From an uncultured Clostridia bacterium (GTDB lineage: Bacteria; Bacillota; Clostridia; Christensenellales; CAG-314), in assembly GCA_947630425.1 (NCBI GenBank), contig CANRHN010000014.1:1-37057 (forward strand): a stretch of DNA of 37,057 nucleotides. The letters are read 5' to 3'. The position numbers were made by a program, and so were the translations under genes. Numbering within the stretch: position 1 is the stretch's first letter; each line of letters starts with the position of its first letter. Of this stretch, positions 32,568-37,057 are shown piece by piece. Below the pieces are notes generated by a model, which searched no databases, was not told the DNA's origin, and worked only from the letters and a program-made list of their open reading frames with translations.

Positions 32568-32686
32568 TTAACACAATAATAAGCTATGGCGATCGAAATT
32601 CAGGATCGCTAACCCGCTCACCCCTCAGTCCCGTTCCCGTAAATGTGCGGTAAGCGTCGGGTCAGTTTGTTTGTGCGACAGGTTGA

Positions 32687-32902
32687 TTACTTTTGATAAT
32701 TACGTTCTTCCAGCGTGTCAACGTCAATGTTGTGCGCTTGGCAAAACTCCGCAAAAGCCTTTTGTGCGCCGTAGTTGGGCTTACATCTGCCGGATTCCCA
32801 GCGATTGACCGTTGCAAAAGCAACTCCCAATTCCTTTGCCATCATTTCCTGACTAAGATAAAGCTTTTTACGTACTGTCTTTACCTTTTCTCTAAATTCC
32901 AT
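32687..32902 (-). CDS. Small XRE-family DNA-binding protein
   Basis: 71 residues, nearly all helix-turn-helix: VRKKLYLSQEMMAKELGVAFATVNRWESGRCKPN. No effector domain, so a small regulator. The start is set at ATG 32902 because AGGAG lies 7 nt upstream; ATG 32908 is too close to it and a frame from 32938 lacks an SD. Neighbours are tRNA-Val and the chromate transporter pair; its target is unknown. Confidence 0.85.
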   Translation of the reverse strand: MEFREKVKTVRKKLYLSQEMMAKELGVAFATVNRWESGRCKPNYGAQKAFAEFCQAHNIDVDTLEERNYQK

Positions 32903-33026
32903 AGCCATACTCCTCTCATTAGCTTTTGCCAAACACAACCTTGCTTGGCCACTATTGATTGTTTATATTGTAGCACACTTCGCAAAATAATGCAACACAA
33001 TTGACGGAAAAATATGCCACCGCTGT

Positions 33027-33650
33027 TTACTGACGGACTCCGAATGCTCCGAAAATGACCACGCCAAGGAGCGCAGAAAGCAATATCAGGCATATGGGGT
33101 GGATTTTTTTACCTTTGATTTTGATTTGCGAAAGCGGTACAAACGCAAAAATAATTATCAAAGAAATCCAATTGAATTGCGACGCGCCGTCGGAGCTTAG
33201 GTGTTTGAAGTCAAAATCGGGCAAAACCACCTTTGCAGCCACCGTAAACACAGAACACAAAATCAACCCGACAACAACGGGACGAATTCCCTTCAATGCG
33301 CCTTTCACATAGCGATTGGAACGAAATTTGTCAAAAAGCAACGTTACGACAATGATGATCACAAGCGAAGGCAACACTACCGCCACCGTTGCAACCAACG
33401 CCCCCAACAAGCCTCCCCACACGCCCAAGCGGGTAGTAGAGCCGACTGTGTTGCCCACAAACGTGGCAAGATTGATGGCAAACGGTCCGGGAGTGGATTC
33501 GGCAACGCCGATAAATTCAATCAATTGCCGATCCGTCAGCCAGCCGTGCTTTGAAACGATTTGCGTTACCAATGGCAGCATGGCATAGCCGCCGCCTATT
33601 GTAAACAAGCCCACCTTGAAATATTCCCAAAACAACTCGAGGTAAATCAT
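33027..33650 (-). CDS. Chromate transporter family protein, half-size subunit
   Basis: 207 residues, about six transmembrane segments. The CHR-family signatures are present: FKVGLFTIGGGYAMLPLVTQIV, then ESTPGPFAINLATFVGNTVG. Short-chain CHR proteins act as pairs of opposite topology and move anions such as chromate or sulfate. It overlaps the other half by 4 bp (ATGA), so the two are translated as a coupled pair. No chrR or chrB is nearby, so the physiological substrate is open. Confidence 0.94.
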   Translation of the reverse strand: MIYLELFWEYFKVGLFTIGGGYAMLPLVTQIVSKHGWLTDRQLIEFIGVAESTPGPFAINLATFVGNTVGSTTRLGVWGGLLGALVATVAVVLPSLVIIIVVTLLFDKFRSNRYVKGALKGIRPVVVGLILCSVFTVAAKVVLPDFDFKHLSSDGASQFNWISLIIIFAFVPLSQIKIKGKKIHPICLILLSALLGVVIFGAFGVRQ

Positions 33651-34312
33651 TTGTCACCTCCGTTTTTCGGTAGGGAATCGTCCTTTTCGGAATCAGACAA
33701 AAGCTGCTCCGACAGCAACGCGGCGGACTTCTTTTTGCCGACGGCGTCGACAATCAATGTGTAGACAATGCCCAATGCGCCGCCTGTCAAAATGATATAA
33801 ATCACGTTGAAATCCGTAAAAAGGGAAATGTCGAACGCTGCCGCGACCATCAATGCGGAAAACCAGCCGCGTTCCAACTGACAAAACATTTTTATAAAAG
33901 CGTTTAACACCAACACCGTCACGCATGCCTGAACGCCTGTAAACGCCGCCTTGTACCAAGTGTTGTCGGCAAATTGATTGATAACAAAAGACAGTGCGGT
34001 GATTATCGCAAAAGAGGGCAACACCACCCCCAAGGTGGCAATTACCGCACCAAGCACGCCCCTTAAGCGGTAGCCGACGCTCGTGGCGGTGTTGACGGCT
34101 ATCACTCCCGGGGTGGATTCGGCAATAACAAGCATGTCGAGCATGTCCTGCGATGTAAGCCACTTTCTTTTGGAAACAAGCTCCTCCTCGAGAATGGATA
34201 TCATTGCGTAGCCGCCGCCGAAAGTAAACAAGCCCGTTTTGAAAAAAGTCCAAAACAGCTGCCACAGGCTTACTCTGCCGATAATGTTCGGTTGTGTGCC
34301 GACCTTGTTCAT
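33647..34312 (-). CDS. Chromate transporter family protein, partner half
   Basis: 221 residues, about six transmembrane segments. FKTGLFTFGGGYAMISILEEELVSKRKWLT and ESTPGVIAVNTATSVGYRLRG are the family motifs. First gene of the pair; the downstream half starts within its stop codon. Full-length ChrA proteins look like a fusion of two such halves. Confidence 0.94.
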   Translation of the reverse strand: MNKVGTQPNIIGRVSLWQLFWTFFKTGLFTFGGGYAMISILEEELVSKRKWLTSQDMLDMLVIAESTPGVIAVNTATSVGYRLRGVLGAVIATLGVVLPSFAIITALSFVINQFADNTWYKAAFTGVQACVTVLVLNAFIKMFCQLERGWFSALMVAAAFDISLFTDFNVIYIILTGGALGIVYTLIVDAVGKKKSAALLSEQLLSDSEKDDSLPKNGGDK

Positions 34313-34334
34313 AGTTACTTAAAATACCACTCCA

Positions 34335-35249
34335 TTAGCAATTTGTAAATACGTGCGGCGCGGCGTTGACCGCTTTTTGCGCACATTCGTCATCAAACTC
34401 AGGCAAGTAATCCTTTGTTGCAGAACTGACATCTTGGCAGTAACCGTTGTGCAAACCGACGTTGAAAAAGTACTGTTGAACGCTTTTGTATTCGTGGCGA
34501 AACAGCCTTCGGTTAAGAGCGGGAACTTTTGCGTCCTCTCTTGCGGGGAAGTACTGCGACATCAGGCTTACATAAATATCTTTGTCAAAAGCCGCAAGCC
34601 AATCCAAAACGCGCTTGCTGTCCTCCGTAAAGGATGGAAGCACCAAGTGCCGCACTATCACCCCGTTGGTGATGTAGCCCTCGTCGTCAAACAAATCGCA
34701 AGGCTGCTGACGGCGCATTTCGGCAATTGCCCTTGTCGCCACCTCAAAGTAGTTGGGCGCGCCTGCCAACAATGCGGAAACGTGACTGTCGCAAAATTTC
34801 AAATCGGGCAGATAAACGTCTACCAAACCCTCCAATTCGCGCAAGGCTTCCGCCTTTTCGTAGCCGCTTGTGTTGTACACAACGGGCACTTTGAGACGAG
34901 GTTTGGCAAGTCTCAACGCCGCGGCAATTTTGTCCGAAAAGTGGGAAGGCGTGACCAAGTTGATGTTGGCAACCCCCATGTCCTGCACGTACAGCAGGAC
35001 GTCGGCTAACCGTTCGACGGAGACCTTTGCTCCGTGCGGAAAAACAGAGATGTCGAAATTTTGACAAAATCGGCAATGCAGATTACACCCCGCAAAAAAC
35101 ACTGTTCCGCTACCCTTTGTTCCGGAAATGCAAGGCTCTTCCCAATCGTGACGCGCCACGCGGGAAAGCACCAATCCGTCGGTGCGACACGCGCCCTGCT
35201 GTTCGGAGCGATCGACATTGCAATTTCGGGGGCAAAGGTTACACTTCAT
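34335..35249 (-). CDS. Radical SAM protein, PflX-like (PflA-related activase)
   Basis: 304 residues. It opens with MKCNLCPRNCNVDR and then carries the radical SAM cluster motif CNLHCRFC (C-x3-C-x2-C) in FFAGCNLHCRFCQNFDIS, followed by the PflA-type NINLVTPSHF and DVYLPDLKFCD. This is the COG1313 group, homologues of pyruvate formate-lyase activating enzyme whose target is mostly unknown. The start ATG 35249 is preferred because the conserved Cys-rich N-terminus begins there; a reading frame to 35423 would run through the divergent sigK gene. No clear SD; the best promoter would make the mRNA nearly leaderless. Confidence 0.88.
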   Translation of the reverse strand: MKCNLCPRNCNVDRSEQQGACRTDGLVLSRVARHDWEEPCISGTKGSGTVFFAGCNLHCRFCQNFDISVFPHGAKVSVERLADVLLYVQDMGVANINLVTPSHFSDKIAAALRLAKPRLKVPVVYNTSGYEKAEALRELEGLVDVYLPDLKFCDSHVSALLAGAPNYFEVATRAIAEMRRQQPCDLFDDEGYITNGVIVRHLVLPSFTEDSKRVLDWLAAFDKDIYVSLMSQYFPAREDAKVPALNRRLFRHEYKSVQQYFFNVGLHNGYCQDVSSATKDYLPEFDDECAQKAVNAAPHVFTNC

Positions 35250-35258
35250 AGCCTTTTT

Positions 35259-35287
35259 ATTGTAGCCCATTTGCATAATTTTGACAA
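35259..35287 (-). promoter_or_regulatory. Candidate promoter of the radical SAM gene
   Basis: TTGTCA (35287-35282), 17 bp, TACAAT (35264-35259). Transcription would begin only a few bases before the ATG at 35249. Confidence 0.5.
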
Positions 35288-35313
35288 GTAAATTAAAAGT
35301 ACACAAGCCCCTG

Positions 35314-35322
35314 CATATATAA
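35314..35322 (+). promoter_or_regulatory. Possible sporulation-type -10 of sigK
   Basis: CATATATAA resembles the -10 of sigma-E/sigma-K promoters and lies 40 bp before the sigK ATG. No convincing -35 was found, so this is tentative. Confidence 0.3.
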
Positions 35323-35361
35323 CCGACGTTCGGAGCGTACAATAGCGCAGGAGTATCAAAC

Positions 35362-36039
35362 ATGTTTTCGGCTTTTTTGAATTTGCTAAAAAGATTGTTC
35401 TTTTTTACAGGATATTTCAGCAACGGAAGCTATCCTCAACCGCTGTCGCCCGAGGAAGAGGCGGAATGTCTTAAACGAATGAAGGCGGGCAGTAAAGCCG
35501 CGCGCGACAAGCTGATAACGCACAACATGCGACTTGTTGCGCACATTGCAAAAAAATACGGAAAAAACGATTTGGACGACCTTATAAGTATCGGCTCTAT
35601 CGGTTTGATAAAGGGTGTGGAAAGCTATTCTACGGAAAAGGGCACTACTCTTGCCACCTATCTCGCAAGATGTATCGAAAACGAAATTTTGATGACCTTG
35701 CGCGCAAACAAACGGTATCAAAACACCGTTTACCTAAGCAGTACGCTGGGCGTAGACAATGACGGAAACGAGTACACACTGATGGATGTGCTGGCAATAA
35801 AAGAGGACAGCGTGTTTCACCAAGCGGAAATGTCTATACTGCGCCAAAATCTACTTAAAATTATACATCAACATCTGAATCCGCGCGAACAAAAAATAAT
35901 TTTGATGCGCTACGGACTTGAAGAAGGCACAACTCCCATGACGCAGCTGCAAGCAGCGCGAGAGTTGGGCATCAGTCGCAGCTACATTTCCCGAATTGAA
36001 AGCAAGGCTTTGGACAAAATAAAACAGTACTTGGAGTAA
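35362..36039 (+). CDS. sigK: RNA polymerase sporulation sigma factor, pro-sigma-K
   Basis: 225 residues. A hydrophobic N-terminal pro-sequence (MFSAFLNLLKRLFFFTGYF) precedes SYPQPLSPEEE, as in pro-sigma-K, which is activated by SpoIVFB-type intramembrane cleavage. Region 2 is intact (NMRLVAHIAKKYG, DDLISIGSIGLIKGVESYS, TYLARCIENEILMTLRA) and region 4 ends in an HTH (AARELGISRSYISRIESKALDKI). It directs late mother-cell gene expression during spore formation. AGGAG lies 8 nt before the ATG. The gene is continuous, without a skin-type insertion. It is divergent from the radical SAM gene. Confidence 0.93.
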   Translation: MFSAFLNLLKRLFFFTGYFSNGSYPQPLSPEEEAECLKRMKAGSKAARDKLITHNMRLVAHIAKKYGKNDLDDLISIGSIGLIKGVESYSTEKGTTLATYLARCIENEILMTLRANKRYQNTVYLSSTLGVDNDGNEYTLMDVLAIKEDSVFHQAEMSILRQNLLKIIHQHLNPREQKIILMRYGLEEGTTPMTQLQAARELGISRSYISRIESKALDKIKQYLE

Positions 36040-36117
36040 TGTTCACCCCAAAAGGCACGACCTGCCCATACGACCATCGTTTGTACGTCGTGCGGCAGGC
36101 AAAGCACCCCAAACATG

Positions 36118-36146
36118 TTGACAAATTGCCAATATGGGGTTAAAAT
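36118..36146 (+). promoter_or_regulatory. Promoter of the small FakA-C-like gene
   Basis: TTGACA (36118-36123), 17 bp, TAAAAT (36141-36146), about 30 bp before the ATG. Confidence 0.8.
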
Positions 36147-36176
36147 TGTTGTAATCTACTGTAAAGGAGAACAACA

Positions 36177-36425
36177 ATGGAATATATTTACGACACACAA
36201 CTGCTTTTGGAAGGAACAGACCTGAGCGATCGAAAAATCATCGACTATATCAACCAAAACATCGAAGGAGATTGCCTGCTGGTCGTTGGCGATGACGAGC
36301 TTATCAAACTGCACTTCCACACAAACACGCCTTGGAAAGTGTTGGAGTACTGTGCCTCTTTGGGCGAGGTGTACGATGTTGTAATTGAAAATATGCGCCG
36401 TCAAGCCGAAGGATTGCAAGGTTGA
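36177..36425 (+). CDS. Small stand-alone protein resembling the C-terminus of FakA/YloV (DAK2-type) proteins
   Basis: 82 residues. DDELIKLHFHTNTPWKVLEYCASLGEVYDVVIENMRRQAEG strongly resembles the last part of YloV/FakA, the fatty acid kinase ATP-binding subunit family, where this region follows a long middle domain. Here it stands alone with its own consensus promoter, AAAGGAG SD and terminator, so it looks like a real single-domain gene and not debris. The His residues in LHFHT are those seen in the family (metal or subunit contact is plausible). Function as a free domain is unknown. Confidence 0.75.
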   Translation: MEYIYDTQLLLEGTDLSDRKIIDYINQNIEGDCLLVVGDDELIKLHFHTNTPWKVLEYCASLGEVYDVVIENMRRQAEGLQG

Positions 36426-36470
36426 CACTCCGCACAAAATAATTCAAATCGGTAAATAAAGTAAACATAA

Positions 36471-36500
36471 AAAAACTCCGCTACTTTTCGCGGAGTTTTT
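36471..36500 (+). terminator. Terminator after the FakA-C-like gene
   Basis: Perfect 11-bp arms AAAAACTCCGC/GCGGAGTTTTT with an 8-nt loop; usable in both directions. Confidence 0.85.
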
Positions 36501-36502
36501 GT

Positions 36503-37057
36503 GGTTCTATAATAAATGTTGGGGTGTGAGTAAAAAAAGATAGAGCAAAGACTCTTTTTCAGTGTATAATTGAATTGGAAAAACCACTGGGAAAAAGGGA
36601 GATTGCTCTATGGATAATTGTATCACAAAGTTTCTGGATTTGGGAAACGTTTTTGTAGAAAAAATTGAAAACAATTTTAATAACATTGTCGTATATGTAA
36701 GTACCGAAAGCAGGGAGGTGGTATGCCCGCATTGCGGGCATACCACCAAGAGAGTACACGACTACCGATTGCAAGATATTAAAGACGTTCCGTATAATGG
36801 CAAAAGCATAATTATTAGATTAAGAAAACGAAGATATGTATGTTGTGAGTGCGGGAAAAGATTTAGTGAAAAGTATGGTTTCTTACCAAGATACCACCAC
36901 ATGACGCAGAGGGTATATATGCATATACTTAGAGAATGCAGGGAATTGTCTCATACAAAAGTATTGCTCAAAGGTTCGGCATAGTAATAGATAAGTACCA
37001 CTACACCAGACAAGTATATTGGGCATTAGATAGGGTGAGAAAGCGAATACAGAAAAA
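36503..37057 (+). mobile_element. Left part of an ISL3-family insertion sequence
   Basis: Starts 3 bp after a terminator with an ISL3-like left end (GGTTCTATAATAAATGTTGG, then GGGTGTGAG) and about 80 bp of leader before the transposase. The right end lies beyond the window. Confidence 0.7.
36610..36984 (+). pseudogene. ISL3-family transposase, broken
   Basis: 124 residues up to the stop. The N-terminal zinc finger (VVCPHCGHTTKRVHDYR...CCECGKRFSEKYGFLPRYHHMT) and the start of the HTH (ECRELSHTK) are intact. Just after this the frame ends (VLLKGSA), and in another frame the sequence resumes with VIDKYHYTRQVYWALDRVRKRIQK, a segment that in complete ISL3 transposases lies after the first catalytic Asp residues. 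So the middle (roughly 120 residues, judged from the family) is missing through an internal deletion with loss of frame. The C-terminal remainder runs to the window edge. Confidence 0.75.

Noticed and set aside
35250..35423. N-terminal extension of the radical SAM protein to 35423
   Set aside because: It would overlap the divergent sigK start and precede the conserved Cys-rich N-terminus.

Overview
The window looks like a chromosomal segment of an anaerobic, low-to-medium GC Bacillota (Clostridia). The signs are a pro-sigma-K type sporulation factor (sigK), pyruvate phosphate dikinase, strong SD sequences with sigma-A promoters (TTGACA-17-TATAAT), small lipoproteins with LVGC-type lipoboxes, and Listeria/InlB-type repeat surface proteins. 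An uncultured gut lineage near Christensenellales/Borkfalkiaceae would fit, but that placement is an inference from gene style, not something the sequence proves. Most genes lie on the minus strand.

Layout. 1-5.1 kb: the nucleotide excision repair genes uvrB and uvrA, with a good promoter and a near-consensus SOS box in front of uvrB. 5.1-6.7 kb: coaX (type III pantothenate kinase) and an ECF-transporter S component, plausibly a vitamin uptake and activation pair. 7.1-10.1 kb: an AT-rich accessory island flanked by two copies of the 3' end of ppdK. It carries a DUF4417 gene, a stand-alone polymorphic toxin (type 50 domain) with its probable immunity gene, and an ImmA/IrrE-type peptidase with a XRE repressor. 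10.1-12.7 kb: ppdK. 12.9-20.4 kb (plus strand): two very large membrane-anchored surface proteins, each with its own promoter and terminator. 20.4-21.2 kb: about 620 bp without a gene that is almost entirely consecutive long hairpins. 21.2-21.6 kb: tmRNA (ssrA) with an unusual tag. 21.6-23.6 kb: a Y-family DNA polymerase and its YolD-like partner, with an SOS-like dyad at the promoter. 23.7-26.2 kb: a small membrane protein, then lipoprotein, HTH-like and VWA genes. 26.5-29.1 kb: a two-gene unit that looks like a defence system: a PD-(D/E)XK nuclease-like protein with a C-terminal reader-like domain, and a chimera of HEPN-like domain, three beta-repeats and a DUF4268-like domain. 29.3-32.1 kb: a MATE exporter behind a terminator-containing leader, an unknown gene and a lipoprotein. 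32.2-32.6 kb: tRNA-Val(CAC) and a displaced copy of its 3' end. 32.7-36.4 kb: a small XRE protein, two half-size chromate transporters, a PflX-like radical SAM protein, divergent sigK, and a small protein resembling the C-terminal part of FakA/YloV. 36.5 kb to the end: the left end of an ISL3-family element with a broken transposase.

Themes. SOS-type repair (uvrBA, polY/yolD) appears co-regulated. Two scars of site-specific integration (at ppdK and at tRNA-Val) bracket or adjoin accessory DNA. The most interesting candidates for undescribed biology are the HEPN/DUF4268 plus PD-(D/E)XK pair, the hairpin array downstream of ssrA, and the toxin island. All functional names come from reading sequence motifs. 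No database search was run.
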